Shown one piece after another: positions 17,387 through 26,219 of a stretch of DNA of 64,000 bases. This stretch comes from Winogradskyella jejuensis (GTDB taxonomy: Bacteria; Bacteroidota; Bacteroidia; Flavobacteriales; Flavobacteriaceae). How positions within the stretch are numbered: position 1 is the stretch's first letter; the number at the start of each line of letters is the position of its first letter. The translations under genes were made by a program, and so were the position numbers. Location: assembly GCF_900129745.1 (NCBI RefSeq), contig NZ_FQWS01000002.1, positions 620,001-684,000 of the forward strand. Direction: 5' to 3'. The notes under the pieces were generated by a model, which was not told the DNA's origin, searched no databases, and worked only from the letters and a program-made list of their open reading frames with translations.

Positions 17387-18214
17387 ATGAATACTAAAAA
17401 AATCACAGCAATATTGGTATTGCTTCTCATGTTTATATCATGTGCAACCAATCCGTTTACTGGTAAAAAAACAATGGCTTTTGTGTCAAATAATCAACTA
17501 TTTCCAGCTTCATTTTCTCAGTATAACCAAGTGTTAAGTGAAAATAAAGTTGTTACTGGTACATCAGAGGCCGAGATGATTAGACGTGTTGGACAGCGAA
17601 TAGCAGTAGCATCTGAGCGCTGGCTTAATGCTAACGGACATCAAGGTTATCTTAAAGATTACAAATGGGAATATAAGCTTATAGAATCTGAGCAGGTAAA
17701 TGCTTGGTGTATGCCAGGTGGTAAAATAGCATTTTACACAGGTATTTTACCAATAGCAGCTAATGAAACAGGTGTAGCAGCTATTATGGGACACGAGGTA
17801 GCCCACGCTTTGGCTAATCATGGTCAACAACGTATGAGTGCTGCCTACTTACAGCAAGGTTTAGCCTTAGCTGGAAATGTAGCATTGATGAACGACCCAC
17901 AAAAGCAGCAAATATTTAACCAGTCATATGGTGTTGTTTCTACTGTTGGAGGTATGCTACCTTTTAGTCGTTCTCATGAGACACAAGCAGACGAAATAGG
18001 ATTACGATTGATGGCATTAGCTGGTTACAATCCAGATGAAGCTTCGGAATTATGGAAACGTATGAAAGCTAAGAGCGGAGGACAAGCACCACCAGAGTTT
18101 TTAAGTACGCATCCAAGTAACGATACACGTATCAATAACTTAAAACAGTGGGCTCCTGCGGCTAAAGCTGAAGCTGCAAAATTCGGAGTCACCGAGTTTA
18201 GACCAATAAATTAA
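17387..18214 (+). CDS. M48-family zinc metalloprotease, lipoprotein
   Basis: A 275-residue periplasmic or membrane-anchored gluzincin of the BepA/LoiP/YcaL kind. The signal MKTNKK-like start is followed by LLMFISCATNPFTGKK, with a lipobox and Cys19, and the CATNPFTG segment is typical of this family. The zinc motif HEVAHALANHGQQR carries HExxH, and the third ligand Glu lies in SHETQADEIGLRLMALAGY. The GGKIAFYTGIL strand that shapes the active site is present. It probably takes part in outer-membrane protein quality control. It is followed by a terminator. Confidence 0.9.
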   Translation: MNTKKITAILVLLLMFISCATNPFTGKKTMAFVSNNQLFPASFSQYNQVLSENKVVTGTSEAEMIRRVGQRIAVASERWLNANGHQGYLKDYKWEYKLIESEQVNAWCMPGGKIAFYTGILPIAANETGVAAIMGHEVAHALANHGQQRMSAAYLQQGLALAGNVALMNDPQKQQIFNQSYGVVSTVGGMLPFSRSHETQADEIGLRLMALAGYNPDEASELWKRMKAKSGGQAPPEFLSTHPSNDTRINNLKQWAPAAKAEAAKFGVTEFRPIN

Positions 18215-18247
18215 TCTAACGATAATAATATATTGTTTACTTTAGTA

Positions 18248-18276
18248 AGCCGTTCAATTGAGCGGCTTTTTATTTT
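18248..18276 (+). terminator. Terminator after the M48 protease gene
   Basis: AGCCGTTCAATTGAGCGGCT folds into a near-perfect stem with one G-U pair and is followed by TTTTATTTT. The next gene starts 12 bases later, so the hairpin lies in its promoter region. Confidence 0.75.
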
Positions 18277-18287
18277 AAAAAATACTT

Positions 18288-19667
18288 ATGGCAACATTTG
18301 AAAAAGGGAGTAAAAAATTGATTAATGCTTGGGCATTTTATGACTGGGCAAACTCTGTATATACTTTAACTATAGCATCTTCAATATTCCCCATTTTTTA
18401 TTCAACATTATTCACTGATAAAAATGAATTAGTCAATGCTTTTGGCTTTGAAATGAAGCAAACCGTACTTATTTCAATAATTACAGCATTCACATTTTTG
18501 GTGGTAGCAGTTTCTTCTCCAATATTATCTGGTATAGCAGATTATGTTGGCAATAAGAAAAGCTTTATGAAGTTTTTTTGCTACATGGGTGGAATTGGAT
18601 GTATGGGGCTCTATTGGTTTAACTTAGATATGATTCATACAAGTCTGCTGTTTTATTTCATGGGACTCTTAGGATACTGGGGCAGTCTTGTATTCTATAA
18701 TTCATATTTACCAGACATAGCTTTTGAAGAACAGCAAGATTCTGCTAGTGCTAAAGGATTTTCATTGGGTTACATAGGTAGTGTAATTTTATTGCTAATA
18801 AACCTAGGAATGGTAATGATGCCTCAATATTTTGGCTTTGATATTAGTATTTCTAATGAAATTGCAAACTCAGGAAATGAAATTGCGATAGCTGAGGCTA
18901 TGGAGACGGCTAAGAATATTGCTGCTGTTAAAGCTATGAAGATTTCATTTATTACTGTTGGATTATGGTGGATAGGATTTAGCCAATATAGTTTTTATAT
19001 ACTGCCAAAAGGAGTCTCTAGCGGACATAAGGTGACCAAAGAAGTTTTATTTAATGGATTTAAGGAATTAAAAAATGTTTGGAAAGAATTAAAAGGGAAT
19101 TTAAGATTAAAAAGATATCTAAATGCCTTTTTTGTATTTAGTATGGCGGTACAAACCATTATGCTAATGGCCGTATATTTCGGTGAAAAAGAAATTTTGT
19201 GGGGTTCAGATAGTGAGAAGACAGTAGGACTTATAGTTAGTATTCTTGTTATTCAACTGGTAGCCATACTAGGTGCAATATTTACCTCTAGAGCATCTGC
19301 TAAATATGGTAATATTAAAACGCTAATTGGCGTAAATACGATTTGGATGTTGGTATGTATTTATGCTTACTTTATGGAAACGCCAATTCAATTTTATATA
19401 GCAGCAGGTATAGTAGGTTTAGTAATGGGTGGTGTACAGTCTTTAGGTCGCTCGACGTATTCCAAGTTTTTACCCGAAACAGAAGATACCACGTCTTATT
19501 TTAGTTTTTACGATGTCGCTGAAAAAATAGGGATTGTAATAGGAATGCTCATATTTGCAATTGTAGACCAAATAAGTTCTATGAGATATGCCATTTTGTT
19601 TTTATTTATGTTCTTTTTGGTTGGTATAGTAATGCTTTTTAGAGTACCAGAAAATAAAACAATTTAA
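18288..19667 (+). CDS. MFS transporter of the UMF1/Atg22 type
   Basis: A 459-residue integral inner-membrane protein with about 11-12 hydrophobic segments spread along its length. The N-terminal INAWAFYDWANSVYTLTIAS (residues 10-29) is the signature of the UMF1 family (Atg22-like, vacuolar effluxers), and the second half contains GLVMGGVQSLGRSTYSKFLP, also typical. Members are thought to export small metabolites such as amino acids, but no substrate can be assigned here. It is an isolated gene preceded by a terminator. Confidence 0.87.
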   Translation: MATFEKGSKKLINAWAFYDWANSVYTLTIASSIFPIFYSTLFTDKNELVNAFGFEMKQTVLISIITAFTFLVVAVSSPILSGIADYVGNKKSFMKFFCYMGGIGCMGLYWFNLDMIHTSLLFYFMGLLGYWGSLVFYNSYLPDIAFEEQQDSASAKGFSLGYIGSVILLLINLGMVMMPQYFGFDISISNEIANSGNEIAIAEAMETAKNIAAVKAMKISFITVGLWWIGFSQYSFYILPKGVSSGHKVTKEVLFNGFKELKNVWKELKGNLRLKRYLNAFFVFSMAVQTIMLMAVYFGEKEILWGSDSEKTVGLIVSILVIQLVAILGAIFTSRASAKYGNIKTLIGVNTIWMLVCIYAYFMETPIQFYIAAGIVGLVMGGVQSLGRSTYSKFLPETEDTTSYFSFYDVAEKIGIVIGMLIFAIVDQISSMRYAILFLFMFFLVGIVMLFRVPENKTI

Positions 19668-19711
19668 TTTATGTTATGTTTGTAATCTCATAACCCAATT
19701 CTATATAGATT

Positions 19712-20446
19712 ATGAAAAAAATAATTGCTTTATTCTGTGTGTTTTTAATTTGTTCAGCTTTTCAATGTGAAGATGAGCCACTAGAAGGTGAGTTTATAAC
19801 AGATACTGAAGCTGCATGTGCTTTAGCAGCTCAGAATACCGCAGAAGCTGCGCTAGCTTTTTTAGGCGTTTCTAATGAAGATTTTAGTGAGGTATGTAAT
19901 GCATATAAAACAGCTCTTGAAGCTCAAATAGCAGCTTGTGGTGATGAAGATGGTAGTTTACAAGGTTTAATTGATGAGTTGGGTGATTGCGTTCCAGATA
20001 TGACTGAAGAAGGCGTGGTAGGTACGTGGTTATTAACAGCTTGGAATGGAACAGAACCAGTAGACTTAGATAACGATGGAACAGGTAGTATCAATTTCTT
20101 AGAAGAAATGGACTGTTATAATAACGAAACTTTTGTTTTTAATAATGATGGTACAGGTGCATCGATAAGTACTTCATATGCTGATATTGAAATATTTCTT
20201 GACCCAGACAATTCGGAAGAATTTGATTTCACAGTAGATTGTATTCTTGAAAATGAAACAACTAATTTTACATGGACACAATCAGGGAATATCATTACAA
20301 CTACAGATGTTTTTGGAACGTTTGATTGGACTTTGGAGGGCAATACTTTGTCAACTACTATTCCAGAAGGTTTTACTGTAATCAATACAGAAGATGCTAC
20401 AGTTAATACAATACAAGATTTAACATTTGTATATACTAAACAATAA
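19712..20446 (+). CDS. Secreted lipocalin-like protein, probable lipoprotein
   Basis: A 244-residue protein with an N-terminal signal (MKKIIALFCVFLICSAFQCE); Cys19 may be lipidated but the lipobox is weak. Residues 27-105 form an Ala-rich helical region with four Cys (ACALAAQN, EVCNAYK, AACGDED, GDCVPD) that may pair. Residues 110-243 look like a Bacteroidota lipocalin-like domain: VVGTWLLTAWNG, NNETFVFNNDGTG, FTWTQSGNIITTTD and a C-terminal LTFVYTKQ strand. Such domains bind small hydrophobic ligands or serve as secreted beta-barrels; no ligand is evident. Confidence 0.7.
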   Translation: MKKIIALFCVFLICSAFQCEDEPLEGEFITDTEAACALAAQNTAEAALAFLGVSNEDFSEVCNAYKTALEAQIAACGDEDGSLQGLIDELGDCVPDMTEEGVVGTWLLTAWNGTEPVDLDNDGTGSINFLEEMDCYNNETFVFNNDGTGASISTSYADIEIFLDPDNSEEFDFTVDCILENETTNFTWTQSGNIITTTDVFGTFDWTLEGNTLSTTIPEGFTVINTEDATVNTIQDLTFVYTKQ

Positions 20447-20475
20447 AAAAAGCCGCTAAAAGCGGCTTTTTTGTT
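20445..20475. terminator. Bidirectional terminator
   Basis: AAAAAAGCCGCT and AGCGGCTTTTTT enclose an AAA loop. It separates the lipocalin-like gene from the converging head-GIN gene. Confidence 0.9.
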
Positions 20476-20489
20476 TTATAAACTTGTTT

Positions 20490-21221
20490 TTAATTCTCAA
20501 TACTTCCAGAACCAGAAACCTTAGTATCTTCTTTCGTAGGATTACCACGATATTCAATGTCTCCAGAACCCGCAACACGAGCTTTAAGTTCACCTGAGCA
20601 GTTAACACTGATATCTCCAGAACCTGCAACTGAAGCGTCTACATTTACAGAATCTAATTTAAATCCGTGAATATCGCCAGAACCCGCAACTCTTACTTTA
20701 AGATTTTTTGCTTTTCCTTTTAAAGTTAAATCTCCCGATCCTGCTACACTAGCATCAGTGTAGTTTGTATCTATATTCAAAATTAAATCTCCCGAACCTG
20801 CTACAGAAGTAGAAAAGTCATCTGCTTTTATAATACCTTCATTCCAAAGGTCTCCAGAACCTGCTAACGATACTTTATCTACATCTTTGTAAGGAATAGT
20901 GATTAAGATGCCATTGTTTTTTGAAGGATTGATGTTTTTCCCATTTTTTACTTTAATGACTAAGTCGCCACCTTTAACTTCTGTAACAATATACTCTAAT
21001 AAGTTGGACTCACCTTTAATAGTAATTTTTCCTTCTTCTCCAGGAACTAGCTTAAAGTCCATAAAGCCACCACATTTAATACCATCATAGTCTCCGGTAT
21101 TTCGAGTAATTGTTGTAACGTCTCCGTTGCCTCGTACACCTTTTCCGCCCCACCATTGGGCATGAGATGTTGTTAAAGCTAATAAAAGAATAAAGCTGAA
21201 TGTAAATTTTAAATTTCTCAT
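20490..21221 (-). CDS. Head-GIN domain (DUF2807) secreted protein
   Basis: Secreted beta-helix-like protein of the DUF2807 (putative auto-transporter adhesin, head GIN) family. I place the start at the Met that begins a good signal peptide (MRNLKFTFSFILLLALTTSHA); an in-frame Met lies eight codons upstream. The mature part has about ten short strands, with the motif VAGSGD or a close variant recurring about every 18-22 residues (SLAGSGDLWNEG, SVAGSGDLILNI, RVAGSGDIHGF, SVAGSGDISVN, VSGSGSIEN). This fits a right-handed parallel beta-helix. It is the last gene of the sigma-factor operon, 45 bases after the DUF4097-like gene. Function is unknown. Confidence 0.82.
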   Translation of the reverse strand: MRNLKFTFSFILLLALTTSHAQWWGGKGVRGNGDVTTITRNTGDYDGIKCGGFMDFKLVPGEEGKITIKGESNLLEYIVTEVKGGDLVIKVKNGKNINPSKNNGILITIPYKDVDKVSLAGSGDLWNEGIIKADDFSTSVAGSGDLILNIDTNYTDASVAGSGDLTLKGKAKNLKVRVAGSGDIHGFKLDSVNVDASVAGSGDISVNCSGELKARVAGSGDIEYRGNPTKEDTKVSGSGSIEN

Positions 21222-21266
21222 GATTTTTGGTTTTATAACAAACATGACTGTTCGTTTTTTGATTAA

Positions 21267-22358
21267 TTATTGTTTTTTAAATGTTACGCTTCCGAATTCA
21301 GAATTGATTTTAACCAGATTTCCAGTGTTACTTTCACCATAATGGCCTGAGTAGTATTTATCTGATGATTTGATTATGTTTTTTGAAAAGTAAAAGTCGT
21401 CGCTGTTTTTTAATGAGGCATGTTCTAAGGAGATATCAAAATTAAAATGATAAGCTGAATCATAACCTAGCGTAATGCTTGCATGCTCTGCAACAATCTC
21501 TATATTTTGAGCATTAGAAGCCACTTTTTCAATCTTTACACTTCCAAAATCTGATTTTACCGAAGCATTTTTATAGACACTACCTATGCGTAGCGTAAGA
21601 TGGTCTGCATTACCGGTAATATTATTCACATTATCTATTTTAAGTGAATTAAAATCACAGTTATAAGTGATGTTTTCTGCAGCTTCTATATAACTTGAGG
21701 TGTGGTCTGCGTTGATACTTAGATTCTTGGTTTTTGCAACAGTGTAGCTGCTAAAATCCGCATTTATCTTTCCGCTGTTTATATACTCAAAATAGCTATC
21801 TTTTGTATGGTCAAAATTCAATTCGTTTCCATCAGCCAGCAATTCTTTTGTGGTTATTTTTCCATAATCACAATTTATTCTTGCTACACCTTCTAGGGTG
21901 TCAACACTAACACTTCCAAAATCATTATCAATGTCTATGCTATTAGTTTTTGGAATTTTAATAACATAGTTGATTTCAAGCTTGAGATTCATTTTTTTAC
22001 CCCAATTCCACCATCTAGATTCATTTTTTTCAATTTTTGTAATCGCAGAAACAAGAGAATTTGAAGCTGAAAAATTAATATCTATTCTCTCCAAACGGTC
22101 TTCTACTTTTTCTTCATCATTGCCACTTACTCTTATTAGAACGTCAAATTCAATAGTGTTTTTATCCCAAGTAATAATATCAATATTACCAAAGCGGTTA
22201 CTCACTTTTAAAGTCGCATCTTTATTTACGTTGTACGATTTTTGAATAACGCGTTCTTTTGTAGTTAAAGCATCGTTATACGAGAGTGTATTAGCTGAAA
22301 CTAATGCTGGTAACAGTAATAAAACTGCTAGTAAATTATAGTGTATTTTCTGTATCAT
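21267..22358 (-). CDS. Secreted DUF4097-like beta-helix protein
   Basis: A 363-residue exported protein with a signal peptide (MIQKIHYNLLAVLLLLPALVSA). The mature region is rich in short beta-strands with repeats of the type NRFGNIDIITWD, NDFGSVSVDTLEG, CDYGKITTKELLADG, SDFGSVKIEKVAS and NSEFGSVTFKKQ. The recurring [DN]-x-F-G-[SN]-[VI]-x-[VIF] is what one expects of a parallel beta-helix of the DUF4097/adhesin type. It overlaps the anti-sigma-like gene upstream by 23 bases, so translation is probably coupled. No enzymatic motif is visible. Confidence 0.75.
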   Translation of the reverse strand: MIQKIHYNLLAVLLLLPALVSANTLSYNDALTTKERVIQKSYNVNKDATLKVSNRFGNIDIITWDKNTIEFDVLIRVSGNDEEKVEDRLERIDINFSASNSLVSAITKIEKNESRWWNWGKKMNLKLEINYVIKIPKTNSIDIDNDFGSVSVDTLEGVARINCDYGKITTKELLADGNELNFDHTKDSYFEYINSGKINADFSSYTVAKTKNLSINADHTSSYIEAAENITYNCDFNSLKIDNVNNITGNADHLTLRIGSVYKNASVKSDFGSVKIEKVASNAQNIEIVAEHASITLGYDSAYHFNFDISLEHASLKNSDDFYFSKNIIKSSDKYYSGHYGESNTGNLVKINSEFGSVTFKKQ

Positions 22359-22890
22359 AATTTGTGTCTTTTAAGTCTTCAATTTTATCTAATATGTCGT
22401 TTAGGATATCTATCCTGCTTTGAAAGTTTGATATCATAGCGTAAATAACGCGCTTATCATTTCCACTCTCTTTAAGGTCGTTCTTTAAATCTTCGTAGTC
22501 TTCTTCAAGAGTTTTTAATTGACGCTCTGCTTCGTAAATAATATTTTCTGTTAGAGGTGAGCGCTCAGCATTTAACTTTTTTAATTCTTCACTAATTGTA
22601 GTAGTAAAAAAGTCTTGTGCTTCAGAAAACTCAGGAGATACGCTAGCTAAATCAAGAGTGTCTTCAGTTTGATTAATTCCACCGAATACACTAATTGCAA
22701 TAACAACGCTTGCTGCAACAGCTAAAAGAGGCTTCCAAAAAGTACTCAATTTGTTTTCCTTTTTTCCAGAAGATTTTGCATCGAGCTTTTCTAGGAAACG
22801 AGCTCCATGTCCTTTATTAGGCTCCAGAACATCAAACTTTCCTTTTAAGTCTTCAAATAGAGTTTCTATATTATCTTGTTTATTCATCAT
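22336..22890 (-). CDS. Anti-sigma-factor-like single-pass membrane protein
   Basis: A 184-residue protein not recognisable by a named motif. The N-terminal 66 residues look cytoplasmic and contain PNKGHGARFLEKLDAK, a segment seen in small Bacteroidota membrane proteins next to ECF sigma genes. One transmembrane helix follows (about 68-86, PLLAVAASVVIAISVFGGI), then a charged, coiled-coil-like periplasmic region to the end. No HxxxCxxC zinc anti-sigma motif is present. Its position directly after an ECF sigma gene, with stop and start sharing one base, supports a role in holding the sigma factor at the membrane; this is inference. Confidence 0.65.
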   Translation of the reverse strand: MMNKQDNIETLFEDLKGKFDVLEPNKGHGARFLEKLDAKSSGKKENKLSTFWKPLLAVAASVVIAISVFGGINQTEDTLDLASVSPEFSEAQDFFTTTISEELKKLNAERSPLTENIIYEAERQLKTLEEDYEDLKNDLKESGNDKRVIYAMISNFQSRIDILNDILDKIEDLKDTNYDTENTL

Positions 22891-23441
22891 TATGCGTTAA
22901 CGCTTAGTTTTTGTCTTAAACTCTCTTTAGCTCTTGAGATTAATGTTCTACAGTTAGCATAAGAGATATTCATTATTTCTGAGATTTCTTCATAATCATA
23001 GCCTTCAATGAGATGCAGTGTTAAACCTAAACTGTAATTAGATTTTAGTTGCTTTATTGTTTTTAGGATATAATTCACTTTTTCGTTTTCTAAATCGGTT
23101 TCTTCAATACCATTATTATCTTCAACTTTATAAAGCACATCGTCTAAAGCAACGTTATTCTCCTTTATTTGCCTGTTGTACTCTACAATACTATTATTAA
23201 TTACTATCCGTTTTAGCCAAGAACCAAAAACTGTTTTATCTTTTAAGCTTTCTAACTTATCAAAAGCAGTTAAAAAAGACTCTTGCATTACATCTTCTGC
23301 CTTGTACGTATCTCGTACAATTCTAATTGATGTGTTATACATAGCTTTGTAGTAGCGGTTGTAAATTTCTAATTGTGCACGTTGGTTGCCCGTACTACAA
23401 AGCCTGAGTAATTGTTCTATATTTTGATTGGTTGTAGACAA
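22890..23441 (-). CDS. ECF-type RNA polymerase sigma factor
   Basis: A 183-residue sigma-70 family protein. Region 2 is visible at residues 15-85 (YNRYYKAMYNTSIRIV, then DTYKAEDVMQESFLTAFDKL and the -10-binding FGSWLKRIVINNSI). Region 4 is at about 125-178 with the helix-turn-helix EGYDYEEISEIMNISYANCRTLISRAKE. It heads a four-gene minus-strand operon with a membrane anti-sigma-like protein and two secreted beta-helix-like proteins. Divergent from lon across 227 bases. The regulon cannot be read from the window but probably includes its own operon. Confidence 0.92.
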   Translation of the reverse strand: MSTTNQNIEQLLRLCSTGNQRAQLEIYNRYYKAMYNTSIRIVRDTYKAEDVMQESFLTAFDKLESLKDKTVFGSWLKRIVINNSIVEYNRQIKENNVALDDVLYKVEDNNGIEETDLENEKVNYILKTIKQLKSNYSLGLTLHLIEGYDYEEISEIMNISYANCRTLISRAKESLRQKLSVNA

Positions 23442-23627
23442 AAACTAATGCTTTTACTTATAGATAGACTTGTTTGTGAAGTGTTACAGTTTTAAATAAA
23501 AAACTTTTACAAATTTAATTCTGAATGGCATAACAATTGAATTTAATGAAGAGTTAATAGCTTATAAATAGCTATAAAACCTTATAATCTAACGTAAAGT
23601 TAGAAAATGTAAAACGAAACATTAGTA

Positions 23628-23654
23628 CATTCTGTGTCTTTTAATGACAGAATG
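23628..23654. promoter_or_regulatory. 8-bp inverted repeat just upstream of lon
   Basis: CATTCTGT and ACAGAATG form a perfect 8-bp inverted repeat with an 11-base spacer, ending 14 bases before the lon ATG. It may be an operator for a stress regulator or a stem-loop in the lon leader. It is not a CIRCE element. Confidence 0.45.
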
Positions 23655-23668
23655 GCTTAAAATATAAT

Positions 23669-26122
23669 ATGGCAAAACGAAAATTTTTAGGGCTTGACAG
23701 TTTGTCATTTCAGGATTTTGATGAAAATTCAGAATTAATTCCTTTAATGACTCCAGAAGATGAAGAATTAATAAATAACGAAGTTCTTCCAGAATCACTT
23801 TCAATTTTACCGTTGCGAAACACTGTTTTGTTTCCTGGAGTGGTGATTCCTATTACTGCTGGGCGCGATGCGTCTATAAAGCTTATCAACGATGCTAATA
23901 ATGGCGGAAAAGTTATCGGAGTAGTATCTCAGAAAGATGAAGCTGTTGAAAACCCTACAGAGAATGATATTTATAAAACAGGTACTGTAGCTCGTATTTT
24001 AAAGGTGTTAAAGATGCCTGACGGTAACACAACAGTTATCATTCAGGGGAAAAAGCGCTTCCAAATTAAGGAAGTCGTTTCTGAAACACCGTATCTAACA
24101 GCAACAATATCTGATTTAGCTGAGGCTAAGCCTGCGAAGGATAATGAGGAATTCAAAGCTATTATTGAGTCTATTAAAGATTTGTCTTTAGAGATTATAA
24201 AAGAGAGTCCTAATATTCCAACTGAGGCGAGCTTCGCCATAAAAAATATTGAAAGTAGTTCTTTTCTTGTCAATTTTGTGTCTTCAAATATGAACCTTAA
24301 GGTTGAAGAAAAGCAAGAATTACTTCAAATTAACGATTTAAAAGAACGTGCGCTTTCTACGTTAAAGTTCATGAATCTAGAATATCAAAAGTTAGAGCTT
24401 AAGAATGATATACAGAATAAGGTTCAGAGCGATATGAACCAGCAACAACGAGAGTATTTCTTACACCAACAGATGAAAACTATCCAAGAAGAGTTGGGTG
24501 GAGGCGTGTCTTCTGGTGAGGAAATTGAAGATATGCGTCAGCGTGCTAAAGAGAAACAATGGGATACTAAAGTCAAAGAGCATTTTGATAAAGAATTAGC
24601 TAAGATGCAACGCATGAATCCTCAGGTAGCTGAGTATTCAATCCAGCGGAATTATCTAGACTTGTTTTTGGATTTACCTTGGAATGAGTTTAGTGAAGAC
24701 CAATTCGATTTAAAGCGCGCGATGAAAATCTTAGATCGTGACCATTTTGGTTTAGACGATGTTAAAAAGCGTATTATAGAGTATTTAGCGGTATTGAAGC
24801 TTCGTAACGACATGAAGTCGCCAATTCTTTGTCTTTACGGTCCTCCAGGAGTCGGTAAAACATCTTTAGGAAAATCTGTAGCCGAAGCTTTAGGGAGAGA
24901 GTATGTGCGTATCTCACTAGGTGGTTTACGAGACGAGGCCGAGATTAGAGGACACCGTAAGACTTATATCGGTGCTATGCCAGGACGTATTATTCAGAGT
25001 TTAAAAAAGGCAGGAACGTCTAACCCTGTTTTTGTTTTAGATGAAATAGATAAATTATCTTCTGGTCATCAAGGTGACCCGTCTTCGGCAATGTTAGAAG
25101 TGTTAGACCCAGAACAAAATAATGAATTCTACGATAATTTCTTAGAAATGGGTTATGATCTGTCTAAAGTCATGTTTATAGCTACATCTAATAGTTTAAA
25201 TACTATTCAGCCTGCATTACGTGACCGTATGGAAATCATTAATGTTACGGGTTATACCATAGAAGAAAAAGTAGAAATAGCAAAACGTCATTTATTGCCT
25301 AAACAACTTAAAGAACATGGGTTAGATGAGAAAGCATTAAAAATTGGTAAACCTCAACTTGAGAAAATCGTTGAAGGTTATACGAGAGAGTCTGGAGTAC
25401 GTGGATTAGAAAAGCAAGTAGCCAAAATGGTACGTTATGCGGCCAAAAACATTGCAATGGAAGAAGACTACAATGTTAAAGTGTCTAACGAAGATGTTGT
25501 AGAGATTTTAGGAAGCCCAAGACTAGAACGCGATAAGTATGAGAATAACAATGTCGCTGGAGTTGTTACTGGCTTGGCTTGGACTAGAGTAGGAGGCGAT
25601 ATTTTATTTATAGAGTCTATTCTTTCAAAAGGAAAAGGAAGTTTATCTATAACAGGAAACTTAGGAAAAGTCATGAAAGAATCTGCTACCATTGCTATGG
25701 AATACATAAAAGCAAATGCAGATAAATTTGGGATTAATTCCGAAGTTTTTGATAAGTATAATGTGCACATTCACGTTCCAGAAGGCGCTACACCAAAAGA
25801 TGGGCCAAGTGCAGGTGTAACGATGCTAACATCTTTAGTGTCATTATTTACGCAGCGTAAAGTGAAGAAAAGTATTGCCATGACAGGAGAGATTACCTTG
25901 AGAGGTAAGGTCTTGCCAGTAGGAGGCATCAAAGAGAAGATTTTAGCTGCTAAGCGTGCAAAAATCAAAGAAATTTTACTTTGCGAAGACAACAAAAGGG
26001 ATATTGACGAAATAAAACCAGAATACCTAAAAGGCCTCACATTCCATTATGTTAAAGACATGGATGAGGTTTTAGAATTGGCAATAACCAAACAAAAGGT
26101 AAAAAATCCTAAATCACTTTAA
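23669..26122 (+). CDS. lon: ATP-dependent Lon protease
   Basis: Cytosolic AAA+ serine protease that removes misfolded and regulatory proteins. The 817 residues contain the N-terminal LON domain (about 43-240, starting [19 protein letters not shown]), a coiled middle part, the Walker A motif [13 protein letters not shown], Walker [11 protein letters not shown], and the C-terminal protease domain with the catalytic Ser in [11 protein letters not shown] and the catalytic Lys in [15 protein letters not shown]. Full length. A hairpin-forming inverted repeat lies just upstream of the start and a terminator follows. Confidence 0.97.
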   Translation: MAKRKFLGLDSLSFQDFDENSELIPLMTPEDEELINNEVLPESLSILPLRNTVLFPGVVIPITAGRDASIKLINDANNGGKVIGVVSQKDEAVENPTENDIYKTGTVARILKVLKMPDGNTTVIIQGKKRFQIKEVVSETPYLTATISDLAEAKPAKDNEEFKAIIESIKDLSLEIIKESPNIPTEASFAIKNIESSSFLVNFVSSNMNLKVEEKQELLQINDLKERALSTLKFMNLEYQKLELKNDIQNKVQSDMNQQQREYFLHQQMKTIQEELGGGVSSGEEIEDMRQRAKEKQWDTKVKEHFDKELAKMQRMNPQVAEYSIQRNYLDLFLDLPWNEFSEDQFDLKRAMKILDRDHFGLDDVKKRIIEYLAVLKLRNDMKSPILCLYGPPGVGKTSLGKSVAEALGREYVRISLGGLRDEAEIRGHRKTYIGAMPGRIIQSLKKAGTSNPVFVLDEIDKLSSGHQGDPSSAMLEVLDPEQNNEFYDNFLEMGYDLSKVMFIATSNSLNTIQPALRDRMEIINVTGYTIEEKVEIAKRHLLPKQLKEHGLDEKALKIGKPQLEKIVEGYTRESGVRGLEKQVAKMVRYAAKNIAMEEDYNVKVSNEDVVEILGSPRLERDKYENNNVAGVVTGLAWTRVGGDILFIESILSKGKGSLSITGNLGKVMKESATIAMEYIKANADKFGINSEVFDKYNVHIHVPEGATPKDGPSAGVTMLTSLVSLFTQRKVKKSIAMTGEITLRGKVLPVGGIKEKILAAKRAKIKEILLCEDNKRDIDEIKPEYLKGLTFHYVKDMDEVLELAITKQKVKNPKSL

Positions 26123-26127
26123 TAATC

Positions 26128-26157
26128 AAAACCTCAGTGTAAGAACTGAGGTTTTTG
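26128..26157 (+). terminator. Terminator after lon
   Basis: AAAACCTCAGT and ACTGAGGTTTT enclose a 6-base loop and the 3' side continues into a T run. It begins five bases after the lon stop codon. Confidence 0.88.
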
Positions 26158-26219
26158 CTTTTCAAAAAATAAAAGATTTAGAACTGCGTTCTAAGATAGA
26201 TTTAGTTATTTTGCATGCT

